Positions 25,388 to 32,900 of a stretch of DNA of 64,000 nucleotides are shown piece by piece. The DNA is from Streptomyces sp. S.PNR 29 (GTDB lineage: Bacteria; Actinomycetota; Actinomycetes; Streptomycetales; Streptomycetaceae), in NCBI RefSeq assembly GCF_030386795.1, contig NZ_JANUQM010000019.1:62001-126000 (forward strand). The letters run 5' to 3'. Both the position numbers and the translations under genes were made by a program. Each line of letters begins with the position of its first letter. Position 1 is the stretch's first letter. The notes beneath the pieces are model-generated. The model ran no database searches. It was given only the letters and a program-made list of their open reading frames with translations, and was not told where the DNA came from.

Positions 25388-25870
25388 TCAGCCGCCGAAC
25401 ACCGCCCCGAGCCACGCACCTGTGATCAGCAGGCAGGTGAACAGTTCCGCGAGCACGCTGGAGCCGCCCGAGCGCATGGCGGTCCGCGTCGCCGCCATCG
25501 CCTCGCGGTGGCGGCCGAGCCGGAGGCGTTCGGCGAGGTAGACGCCGCCCATGAAGCCGGGGATCGCGCCGAGCACGGGGATCAGGACGAAGCCGAGGGA
25601 GGCCCCCGCGCCCGCGTACGCCATCATGCGGCGGGTGGCGCCGCTCGCCCGCAGCCGCCGGGGCGGGAGCGCCCAGCGCACCACCTGGGAGAGGAGCAGC
25701 GCGACCGTCGCCCCCACGAGCACGGACCACGCCACCGGCTCCGGGTCCTTCACCGCCCACCACGCGACCCCGGCCCACACCAGCCACGACCCCGGCACTC
25801 TGGGCAGCAGCACTCCGCACAGCCCGAGCAGGATGACCAGGCCGGACAGCAGGAGGTCCCACGCTCCCAT
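25388..25870 (-). CDS. DUF456 membrane protein
   Basis: A 160-residue protein with four or five hydrophobic segments rich in Gly and Pro. It shows the small-residue pattern of DUF456 (LGLCGVLLPRVPGSWLVWAG, and GFVLIPVLGAIPGFMGGVY). ATG at 25870. Function unknown in the family. The 194 bp between it and the PPOX gene show nothing convincing. Confidence 0.8.
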   Translation of the reverse strand: MGAWDLLLSGLVILLGLCGVLLPRVPGSWLVWAGVAWWAVKDPEPVAWSVLVGATVALLLSQVVRWALPPRRLRASGATRRMMAYAGAGASLGFVLIPVLGAIPGFMGGVYLAERLRLGRHREAMAATRTAMRSGGSSVLAELFTCLLITGAWLGAVFGG

Positions 25871-26026
25871 TTGTCCAGAGTGCCGGAGGAGCCGAGAACG
25901 CGCAGGTCAGCGGTTGCCGCCTGGCTCGTATCGCCGTTCGACGCCTCCCCCGGTACGTCGTCGGAAGTGCGTTGATTTTCCGGATGCCCCGTTTTCATAC
26001 GGCCCCTGCGGTGGACAATTGGGGGC

Positions 26027-27628
26027 ATGAGCCAGCAGGGGGGAAGGCGCACCGGTCATGAGGACGACTGGTGGGGCCAGTTGTACGACGACTCCACCGG
26101 CGACACGGGGCCCGCGGCCGCGGGTGATTCCCTGGACGACCGGTTCGCCTCCGCGGCGGGGGCGGTGAACGACGGTGCGGCGGGCGGCGACGGGCTCGCT
26201 TCCGGGGCGGGCGCGGCGGGGGAGCGGGCGGGGTTCGAGACCGGGGGTGGGGGCGAGCGGCCCGCTTCCGGAAGCGTCGATCAGTGGGTGCGGTCGGCAG
26301 GAGCCGGCGTACCCCCACCGCGAGCCGGCGACGCGGCTGACGTCCCGCCCCGCACCGGCCCGCCCGCGCAGCGCGCACCCTGGGAGCCGCCCCCGGCCAC
26401 TCCCATGGGTCCCGTGACCTTCCCACCCGGCCCCCAGCCGCCGGAACCGCCCGCGGCTCCCCCCGCCCGGAACGACCCGGAGAGGGTCTCGGAGGGACCT
26501 GACTCCTCCGGGGGAGGCGTCGCAGACGCTCCGCCCGCGCGGCAGACCGACGGAGTGGCCGCCCGGGGGAGCACCGCCGGCACCCCCGCACCCGCCCCCC
26601 TCCGCGACGACCCCCGCACCACGGTCCTCGGCCACGTCACCACCTCCCGCCCCACCTCTCCGCCCCCGTCCCGCGACCACGTCGGCTCCGGTCCGCCCAC
26701 CTACGACGCCGAGCCCACGGCGTTGCCGCCCGCGGACCCCGACGACCTGGACGCTCTGGTCGCGGACACCGTGCTCGACGGGGCCCGCTACGGATCCTGC
26801 ACGTTGCGGGCCGTGTCCGTGCGGGGCGACTCGGCCCGCTATCGGGGAGAACCGCGGCGGGACTCGTTGCTCACCGCGCGCTTCGGGGCGGGGGAGCAGG
26901 CGCTGCTGCTGATCGCCATGGCGACCGGTGTGCGCGCCACGCCGAGGGCGCACCGGGCGGCCGCCGAGGCCTGTCACTGGATCGGCCGGGCCGTGGGCCG
27001 CAGCCACGCACGGCTGGTCGAGGACCTCCGGGCCGCGCGGCGCGGCGACCTGAAGTCCGGCCTGCACCGCCTCACCGACCGCAGCCTCGGCAGACTCCGC
27101 GCCAGCGCCGCCGAACAGGGCATCGAACCGGAGGAGTACTCCGCCGCCCTGCGCTGCCTGCTGCTGCCCGCCGACCCCGACTGCCGTACCCGCGTGTTCT
27201 TCGGCGTCGGCGGAGGCGGACTGTTCCGGCTGCGGGACGGCGAATGGCAGGACATCGAACCGCGGGTCGCCGACGTCACCGGCGAACCCGTCGTCGGCTT
27301 CGGCTCGGTGCCCACCGAGACGCCCGAGGGCGACCGGCTCACCATGGACCTCGGCATCACGACGCCCCCGAGCCCGTACGAGGAACCCGAACCGCCCCGT
27401 GAACCCTTCCGCTTCCGCGCCTCCGTCGCCCGGCCGGGAGACGTTCTCCTGATGTGCACCGCCGGTCTGGCCGATCCGCTGCGCGGGGAACCGGAGTTGT
27501 GCGAGTACCTGGCGGCGCGCTGGTCCGGCCGGACCCCGCCCGGGCTCGCCGCCTTCCTCGCCGACAGCCAGGTCAGGGTCAAGGGGTACGCGGACGACCG
27601 TACGGCCGCCGGTGTCTGGGACGCCTGA
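26027..27628 (+). CDS. PP2C-like protein with long disordered N-terminus, probably catalytically degenerate
   Basis: A 533-residue protein. Residues 1-240 are low-complexity Pro/Gly/Ala/Glu. From about 255 a PP2C-like domain follows (YGSCTLRAVSVRGDSARYRG, then DSLLTARF), with the VARPGDVLLMCTAGLADPL strand late in the domain. The first Asp of the metal site may be the D of RRDSLL, but the usual DGxGG motif is replaced by IAMATGV. It may therefore be a pseudophosphatase or scaffold. An HATPase gene follows, a pairing seen in partner-switching systems. Confidence 0.6.
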   Translation: MSQQGGRRTGHEDDWWGQLYDDSTGDTGPAAAGDSLDDRFASAAGAVNDGAAGGDGLASGAGAAGERAGFETGGGGERPASGSVDQWVRSAGAGVPPPRAGDAADVPPRTGPPAQRAPWEPPPATPMGPVTFPPGPQPPEPPAAPPARNDPERVSEGPDSSGGGVADAPPARQTDGVAARGSTAGTPAPAPLRDDPRTTVLGHVTTSRPTSPPPSRDHVGSGPPTYDAEPTALPPADPDDLDALVADTVLDGARYGSCTLRAVSVRGDSARYRGEPRRDSLLTARFGAGEQALLLIAMATGVRATPRAHRAAAEACHWIGRAVGRSHARLVEDLRAARRGDLKSGLHRLTDRSLGRLRASAAEQGIEPEEYSAALRCLLLPADPDCRTRVFFGVGGGGLFRLRDGEWQDIEPRVADVTGEPVVGFGSVPTETPEGDRLTMDLGITTPPSPYEEPEPPREPFRFRASVARPGDVLLMCTAGLADPLRGEPELCEYLAARWSGRTPPGLAAFLADSQVRVKGYADDRTAAGVWDA

Positions 27629-27995
27629 CGGCACTTCGGAACCAGTGGTTTCCGGCCAGTTTCGACGGCTGCGGGAACTTGGCCGTGCGGCCGGTGGCGC
27701 CCGGCAGCCCGATCTCCCCCGTCTCCACGATCCGTTCCGCCCCGGACGGCTTTCCTGGTGAGTCGTCAGATACGTGGCCGGCACACCTTGGCGCGGGGTG
27801 TGCCGTGGCCCCTCCGCCTGGAGGCGTGCCCTCGCCCGCGCACCCGTGGCCGAAGACCCGGTCGCCCGGCGATTCGACATGACTGCCTCGTGTCCGATCG
27901 GGCATGGATCCCCGTGAACGTGTTCGAGCAGGAGGGGAACCGACATCGGCACGCGGGCGGGGGACATGAAGAGTCAGGCACGAGGGGGCGGTCCC
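27629..27995 (+). other. intergenic region without a recognised gene
   Basis: About 370 bp between the PP2C-like gene and the HATPase gene. Several frames are open but none shows a convincing domain or codon pattern. An AGGAGGGG at about 27929-27936 has no good start codon behind it. Presumably it holds the HATPase promoter. Confidence 0.4.
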
Positions 27996-28445
27996 ATGGC
28001 GGTCGGGGCCTCCTCGGCGAACCACACGGTGGAGGAGAAGGCCGACGGCGTCATGGAAGCGGCGCCCCAGCTCAGGCGCAGACTCGGGCGAGCGGACCTG
28101 CGGGCCGTGTCCGAGGCACGCAGGGCGCTGCGCGAACTGCTCCGGCACTGGGGCAGGCCCGGACGGTCCGAGATCGCGGAACTGCTCACCAGCGAGCTGG
28201 TCACCAACGCACTCGTCCACACCGACGACGACGCGGTCCTGACGGCCACCGTCGGACCCCGCGCACTGCGGGTGGAGGTGCGGGACTTCGTGGCCCGCCG
28301 GCCCAGACTGCGCGTACCGAACGCCGACGACGGTACGCATGGCAGGGGCCTGGTGCTGGTGCAGTCCCTCGCGGACGCGTGGGGGGTGCGGGCGCACGGG
28401 GTGGGGAAATCCGTGTGGTTCGAGCTCGATGCGGAAGCGGTGTGA
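27996..28445 (+). CDS. ATP-binding protein, HATPase_c anti-sigma/serine kinase type
   Basis: A 149-residue single-domain GHKL ATPase like the many Streptomyces RsbW-type kinases. The N box is ELLTSELVTNALVH; G1 is EVRDFVARRP and G2 is THGRGLVLVQSLA. The ATG at 27996 has GAGGGGG seven bases upstream; the ATG at 27966 is poorly placed. It may phosphorylate an anti-sigma antagonist or act with the PP2C-like neighbour. A strong terminator follows. Confidence 0.82.
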   Translation: MAVGASSANHTVEEKADGVMEAAPQLRRRLGRADLRAVSEARRALRELLRHWGRPGRSEIAELLTSELVTNALVHTDDDAVLTATVGPRALRVEVRDFVARRPRLRVPNADDGTHGRGLVLVQSLADAWGVRAHGVGKSVWFELDAEAV

Positions 28446-28462
28446 GAGCGGAAGCGGTGTGA
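28431..28462 (+). repeat. short tandem duplication across the HATPase stop codon
   Basis: GCGGAAGCGGTGTGA occurs at 28431-28445 and again at 28448-28462, separated by GA. The unit includes the stop codon, so the second copy is a duplicated C-terminus in the 3' untranslated region. Confidence 0.7.
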
Positions 28463-28467
28463 ACGCG

Positions 28468-28500
28468 AAGGGGGCGCGACCTGCCGGGTCGCGCCCCCTT
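28468..28500. terminator. strong bidirectional terminator
   Basis: AAGGGGGCGCGACC (28468-28481) pairs perfectly with its complement at 28487-28500, a 14-bp stem with a five-base loop. With A residues on the left and T residues on the right it can serve both the HATPase gene and the convergent DUF2637 gene. Confidence 0.85.
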
Positions 28501-28516
28501 TCCGACGAGGTCGGGG

Positions 28517-29560
28517 TCAGCCGAACTGCTGCTCCAGGTCCTTGAGCTTGCGCTCCAGGGAGTCGAGGCGCGGCAGGGCCATGGTGTCGTCCTCCGCGGT
28601 GAGGTCGACGGTGATCGGGTCAGACCCGCTGCGCACGGGCTGAAGGGAGGGACGCGACCGGACGGGCAGTTGTTCCGGCCCGGATATGGCAGGCTCCGCG
28701 GAAACCTGCGCGGAGCCCCGTTCGACGGCCTGTACTTCCACCTGCCGTCCGCCGCCGCGGCCGACGAAGCCGCGGTGACCCCGGCTGATCGCCTTGAGCT
28801 GCGCGCGCTCCACACGCTCCTGCTCGCGGCGCCGCCGACGGGTCTCCTCCTTCTGGCGCTTGTCCTCGCGCACCTCCTCGACCGCTTCGTCGAGGCTGCG
28901 TACACCCTCCAGGAGCATCAGCGACCAGGCCCGGTAGGTCTCGCGGGGCGCCCGCAGCCAGCGGACGATGCGGATCTGCGGCAACGGGCGCGGCACCAGG
29001 CCCTGTTCCCGCAGGGCGGCCCGGCGGGTCTGCTTCAGCGCGCGGTCGAAGAGCACGGCGGCCGAGAGGGACATGCCCGCGAAGAAGTGGGGGGCGCCCG
29101 CGTGTCCGGTGCCCCTGGGCGCGTGCACCCAGTTGAACCAGGCCGCGGCGAAGGCGAACGTCCATACGAGTATCCGGGAGCCGAGCGCCGCGTCACCGTG
29201 GCTGGCCTCGCGCACCGCCAGGACGGAGCAGAACATCGCCGCCCCGTCCAGGCCGAACGGCACCAGGTACTGCCAGCCGCCGGTCAGGCCGAGGTTCTGC
29301 TCACCGAAGCCGACCAGGCCGTGGAAGGAGAGTGCGGCGGCCACTGCCGCACAGCAGAACAACAGGACGTAGGAGACGGTGCCGTAAACGGCCTCCTTGC
29401 GCCTGCGGCGCTCCTCGCTGCGCTCCCACGAGTCGTCGGCGCTCGTGTCCTTCCCCGCGGAGCGCTTGCCGCGCGCGAGCACCGCCACCGCCGTCAGCAT
29501 GCCCAGGAGCAGTACGGCGCCCGGAAGCAGCCAGTTCAGCGATATGTCGGTCAGTCTCAT
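28517..29560 (-). CDS. DUF2637-type membrane protein with coiled-coil C-terminus
   Basis: A 347-residue protein. ATG at 29560 follows AAGGGACC. One helix lies at residues 9-29 and three or more between 60 and 170 (YGTVSYVLLFCCAAVAAALSF and others), the layout of DUF2637 proteins, some of which are plasmid-spread (Spd)-like. Residues 215-270 are highly charged (EEVREDKRQKEETRRRRREQ), probably a coiled coil. A second amphipathic stretch ends the protein. Function unknown. The 286 bp upstream are free of genes and contain its promoter. Confidence 0.7.
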   Translation of the reverse strand: MRLTDISLNWLLPGAVLLLGMLTAVAVLARGKRSAGKDTSADDSWERSEERRRRKEAVYGTVSYVLLFCCAAVAAALSFHGLVGFGEQNLGLTGGWQYLVPFGLDGAAMFCSVLAVREASHGDAALGSRILVWTFAFAAAWFNWVHAPRGTGHAGAPHFFAGMSLSAAVLFDRALKQTRRAALREQGLVPRPLPQIRIVRWLRAPRETYRAWSLMLLEGVRSLDEAVEEVREDKRQKEETRRRRREQERVERAQLKAISRGHRGFVGRGGGRQVEVQAVERGSAQVSAEPAISGPEQLPVRSRPSLQPVRSGSDPITVDLTAEDDTMALPRLDSLERKLKDLEQQFG

Positions 29561-29846
29561 CTGGGGTCCCTTGCATTGGGATAGGGCATAACGCCCGCCA
29601 TGGTGGCCCAAACCCGCCGGTCCTCAGGGGGTTTCGGGGCAAGAGGCCGCCAAGGAAGTGCAAGGGGATGCCCAAGGTGGCGTTCTGCTCGAACTGCCGC
29701 TTGAGGCGCGGGAGTTGAGTTCGAATAAGACTACCTGCACCGGTGGTGCCCCGGGAAGTTTCCGGGGCCGGTGAGGACATTGTGAACTGGCTGTAATCCT
29801 GTGGGTGTGCCGTTCGCCGGATGATCCTATGGGGGGCTGACGGTTT

Positions 29847-30692
29847 TCAACCAGCCGTCGTCAGCAGCTTGGTGACCCGGTCCGCGTCGCAGGTGCGGGG
29901 GCAGGTGGCGCAGGTGTCCTCGGGGCGCAGTGTGTAGAACATGCAGCAGCTCGCCCGGTCCCGGGTGTGCAGCGGCTCGCCGTTCGGGCCGGTCAGCTCA
30001 CGGAACGACGCCGCGCCGATGTACGGCCGGGTCGCCCCCGGCAGCAGCAGCTCCAGCTCGCGCATCGCGCGGTCCTCCTCGCCGAGGAGGTGGGCGACGT
30101 ACCAGAGCCCCTCCACGACCTCGTCGGTCGCCATGCCCCACAGGGCACGGCCGCGGCGCCGCATGCGCGGTCCGAAGCCGGCGAGGACGGGTTCGATGTG
30201 CTCGGCGACGGCGGCCCGCACCTCGGCCCGCAGCGCCTCCTCGTCCGCGACGACGCGGGCGCCGGGGAGGGTGGCTGCCGGGTCGCCGGGGAGGCAGGCG
30301 AAGCTGTCCGGCCGGACGGCCAGGCGGCCTACGGAGAGGCCTGGGTGCGTGCGGTCGTACGAGACGTTCGTCACGGGGTAGCGGGGGACCCGGCGGTGCA
30401 GGAACCAGGGCACGGTGATCAGGAGACAGGCGGGCCAGGCGTAGCGGTGCAGGCCGAAGCTCGCTATGACGTCCGGGCGGGCCTTCTGGGCGTAGTCGCG
30501 CAGTACCTGGGCGTCGTCCCAGGCCAGGAAGGCCTCCAGGCCGGGGCCGCCCTCCGCCAGTGCGGCGGCGGCGATCCATCCGCCGTCGGTCGGGGGCGTG
30601 TCCTGTGGGGGCAGCTCCGTGATGACCAGGCCCGGGAAGACCTCGGTCAGGCGTGTGTACGCGGCCGTGACGGCTGAGCGGGGTGCGGGCAT
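29847..30692 (-). CDS. FhuF-like (2Fe-2S) ferric-siderophore reductase
   Basis: A 281-residue protein. The C-terminal cluster-binding motif is SCCMFYTLRPEDTCATC, with Cys at 249, 250, 261 and 264, the CC-x10-C-x2-C of FhuF-type reductases that release iron from siderophores in the cytoplasm. An iron box lies at 30730-30748, 38 bp before the ATG, so it should be repressed by a DtxR/IdeR-type regulator when iron is sufficient. No clear ribosome binding site precedes the start. It is divergent from a GntR gene. Confidence 0.85.
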   Translation of the reverse strand: MPAPRSAVTAAYTRLTEVFPGLVITELPPQDTPPTDGGWIAAAALAEGGPGLEAFLAWDDAQVLRDYAQKARPDVIASFGLHRYAWPACLLITVPWFLHRRVPRYPVTNVSYDRTHPGLSVGRLAVRPDSFACLPGDPAATLPGARVVADEEALRAEVRAAVAEHIEPVLAGFGPRMRRRGRALWGMATDEVVEGLWYVAHLLGEEDRAMRELELLLPGATRPYIGAASFRELTGPNGEPLHTRDRASCCMFYTLRPEDTCATCPRTCDADRVTKLLTTAG

Positions 30693-30729
30693 GCGGGGTC
30701 ACCGATCTGCGTCTGACCGACGGACTGTC

Positions 30730-30748
30730 AAAGGTAAGCCTAACCTTA
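30730..30748 (-). promoter_or_regulatory. iron box (DtxR/IdeR/DmdR-type operator)
   Basis: Read on the minus strand this is TAAGGTTAGGCTTACCTTT, a close match to the known TTAGGTTAGGCTAACCTAA consensus. It overlaps the expected promoter of the fhuF-like gene. Confidence 0.85.
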
Positions 30749-30814
30749 GTCGAGGGTTGGGGGTGGGAATTGGGATTTGAACTGGCGGCCGGTGCGCTTA
30801 TGGTGCTTGACGGA

Positions 30815-30828
30815 CGAGTAACAACTCG
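30815..30828 (+). promoter_or_regulatory. CGAGT-AACA-ACTCG operator in the GntR promoter
   Basis: A perfect 5-bp inverted repeat starts three bases after a TTGACG -35-like element (30807-30812) and about 40 bp before the GntR start. This is a typical autoregulatory position. Confidence 0.4.
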
Positions 30829-30869
30829 CCGTAATGACCCCAAGTACCGATACGTCCGGAGGAGGACCC

Positions 30870-31691
30870 TTGAAGCAGGGCGCGCAGGGCTCCGCCGGGA
30901 CGGGGGACAGGGCGGGGGGCCCGGAGGTGCGTGCGGGGTCGGTTCGGGTGCCGTCGCAGGTCAGGGCCGTGGACGTGCAGCGGGTGCGGGAGGTGGCGGC
31001 CGGGGCGGCGCGGGGCGAGCACACGCGTGGTGAGCACACGCACGGTGAGCAGCCGCTGCCCCGGCCTGTCGTCCAGCGGTCGTCCGTGCGGGGGCAGATC
31101 CTGGACGCGCTGCGTACCGCGCTCGTGGCGGGGGATTTGCGGCCCGGTGAGGTGTACTCGGCACCCGCGCTCGGGGAGCGGTTCGGGGTGTCGGCGACGC
31201 CGGTGCGCGAGGCCATGCAGCAGCTGGCGTTGGAGGGTGCCGTCGAGGTGGTGCCCAACCGGGGGTTCCGGGTGGTCGAGCGCGGGGCGCGGGAGCTGGC
31301 GGAGCTGGCGGAGGTGCGGGCGCTGATCGAGGTGCCGGTGATGTTGCGGCTGGCGCGTACGGTGTGCGCCGAGCGGTGGGTGGAGCTGCGGCCCCTCGCC
31401 GAGGCGTCCGTCCGGGCGGCGTCCTCGGGGTGCCGGGCCACGTACGCGGAGTCCGACCGGGCGTTCCACCGTGCGGTTCTGTCGTTGTCCGGCAACGAAC
31501 AGCTCGCGCAGATCGCCGACGATCTGCATCGCCGTGCTCAGTGGCCGTTGGTCGGGGGGCCGGTCACTCGGGGGCGGGCCGATCTGGTGGCGGATGCGGC
31601 GGAGCACATGGCGCTGCTGGAGGCGCTGATCGCGCGGGATCTGGATGTGGTGCAGGCTCTGGTGCGGGAGCATTTCGCGGGCGCGTCCTGA
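30870..31691 (+). CDS. GntR-family transcriptional regulator (FCD/FadR type)
   Basis: A 273-residue regulator. The TTG at 30870 sits ideally behind GGAGGAGGACCC. Residues 65-135 are the winged HTH (LRPGEVYSAPALGERFGVSATPVREAMQQL pattern near 31140-31220), and the C-terminal half is all-helical, of the FCD type, binding a small carboxylate or similar ligand. The N-terminal 60 residues are a Gly/Arg-rich extension with a short repeat (GEHTRGEHTHGE). The target is unknown; an operator-like repeat lies in its own promoter. Confidence 0.85.
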   Translation: MKQGAQGSAGTGDRAGGPEVRAGSVRVPSQVRAVDVQRVREVAAGAARGEHTRGEHTHGEQPLPRPVVQRSSVRGQILDALRTALVAGDLRPGEVYSAPALGERFGVSATPVREAMQQLALEGAVEVVPNRGFRVVERGARELAELAEVRALIEVPVMLRLARTVCAERWVELRPLAEASVRAASSGCRATYAESDRAFHRAVLSLSGNEQLAQIADDLHRRAQWPLVGGPVTRGRADLVADAAEHMALLEALIARDLDVVQALVREHFAGAS

Positions 31692-31773
31692 GGGGCATGC
31701 CTGCGGCGGCCTGTGCGGGTTTGGTGGGGGTGCGCGTTGCGCCTACGGGTGGTTGGTGGGTCGGGGCCGCGCC

Positions 31774-31860
31774 GGGGGGTGTCCGTCCTCGGTCCGGCGG
31801 GGCTGTCTCCTATGGAGGCGGAGGGTGATGGACGCCGGCCGCTGCGGGCGGACACCCCCC
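31774..31860. terminator. long-range 12-bp inverted repeat between convergent genes
   Basis: GGGGGGTGTCCG (31774-31785) and CGGACACCCCCC (31849-31860) are perfectly complementary over 12 bp with 63 bases between. They lie in the 292-bp gap between the convergent GntR and TPR-like genes, which otherwise shows no gene. It is probably a shared terminator or RNA-stabilising structure. Confidence 0.45.
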
Positions 31861-31983
31861 GACACGGCCCCTTCTCGCCGTGGGCGGGTGCGGGTGCGTC
31901 CAGCCGGGAACAAGCGTGCGGGCGACGGGGTGCCTCCCCCATGCCCTTCGAGCCGGGAGCACCAGTGTCATCCCGCCCGGGCG

Positions 31984-32772
31984 TCACGCCGTTGCCGCCC
32001 CCGCGGCCGGTGGGGCCGCCGCCAGTTGGCGGGCCAGCCACGTCGGTACGCCGCCCAGCAGGCGGAACAGGCGTCGCGCCTCCTCCCGCAGGCGGGATGC
32101 CTCCGGGTCCGTCTCCGTGTCGGCGAGGGACACCAGGGCCGGTGCCGTGCCGACGAGATAGCCCAGTTCCTCGCGGATGCGGAGGGACTCCGCGAAACCG
32201 TGGCGGGCCTCGGCCAGCTCGCCGTCCCTGAGGGCGAGCCCGGCCAGGTGGCGCCAGGTGAAGGAGAGCAGCAGCGGGTCGGAGTGCGCGGTGGCGCCTG
32301 CGTGGGCGCGGCGGTACGCGGCGCGGGCGGCCTGCGGGGAGCGGGTGAGGTTCTCCGCGAGGAGGCCGCGGCGGAAGTCGAGGAGGGCCCTGCCCGGCGC
32401 CCCCGGCGCGATCAGCGCCGCCGCGCGGCCGAGCGCGGCGCGTGCCTCGTCGGAGCGGTCGCGCACGCCGAGGAGCGTGGCGGCGTACGCCAAGTACCCG
32501 CGTTCACAAGCGGCCGCCCCGCGCTCGTCGTCGGTGTGAGCCATCGCCTCGGCCGTGCGCAGCGCGTCCTCGGCCTCCTCCCAGCCCTGCTCCGTGTACA
32601 GGCATCGTTCGATGAGCAGTGCGGCGCGTTGCAGCGCGGCCGGTGCGGTGACCGGTTGGAGCAGGGCGGCCGCGTCGGCCCAGCATGCGCGCGAGCGCAG
32701 CCGCCATACCGCGGTCTGGAGTGGATCGTCACCTGCGGTCGTTCCCGTACCAGACATGGCGGTATGCGCCAC
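31984..32772 (-). CDS. TPR-like helical repeat protein
   Basis: A 262-residue Ala/Arg-rich protein composed of helix pairs resembling tetratricopeptide repeats (for example LLSFTWRHLAGLALRDGELA and ARHGFAESLRIREELG). GTG at 32772 is chosen because GGGGAGGG precedes it; ATG at 32757 is possible. No membrane or signal segment. It may act in protein interactions. Downstream of and in the same direction as the PucR gene. Confidence 0.65.
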   Translation of the reverse strand: MAHTAMSGTGTTAGDDPLQTAVWRLRSRACWADAAALLQPVTAPAALQRAALLIERCLYTEQGWEEAEDALRTAEAMAHTDDERGAAACERGYLAYAATLLGVRDRSDEARAALGRAAALIAPGAPGRALLDFRRGLLAENLTRSPQAARAAYRRAHAGATAHSDPLLLSFTWRHLAGLALRDGELAEARHGFAESLRIREELGYLVGTAPALVSLADTETDPEASRLREEARRLFRLLGGVPTWLARQLAAAPPAAGAATA

Positions 32773-32900
32773 GTTGCCCTCCCCTAGCACGCCATCGAGC
32801 TGTTGAGTGGTGGCGGCATCTCAGCACGAATCGCACGGCCCGGCCAAGAGGGTGGGTGAAGGATTTCACAAAGTCGTGGGACTCCCCGGGGTCCGAGGTT

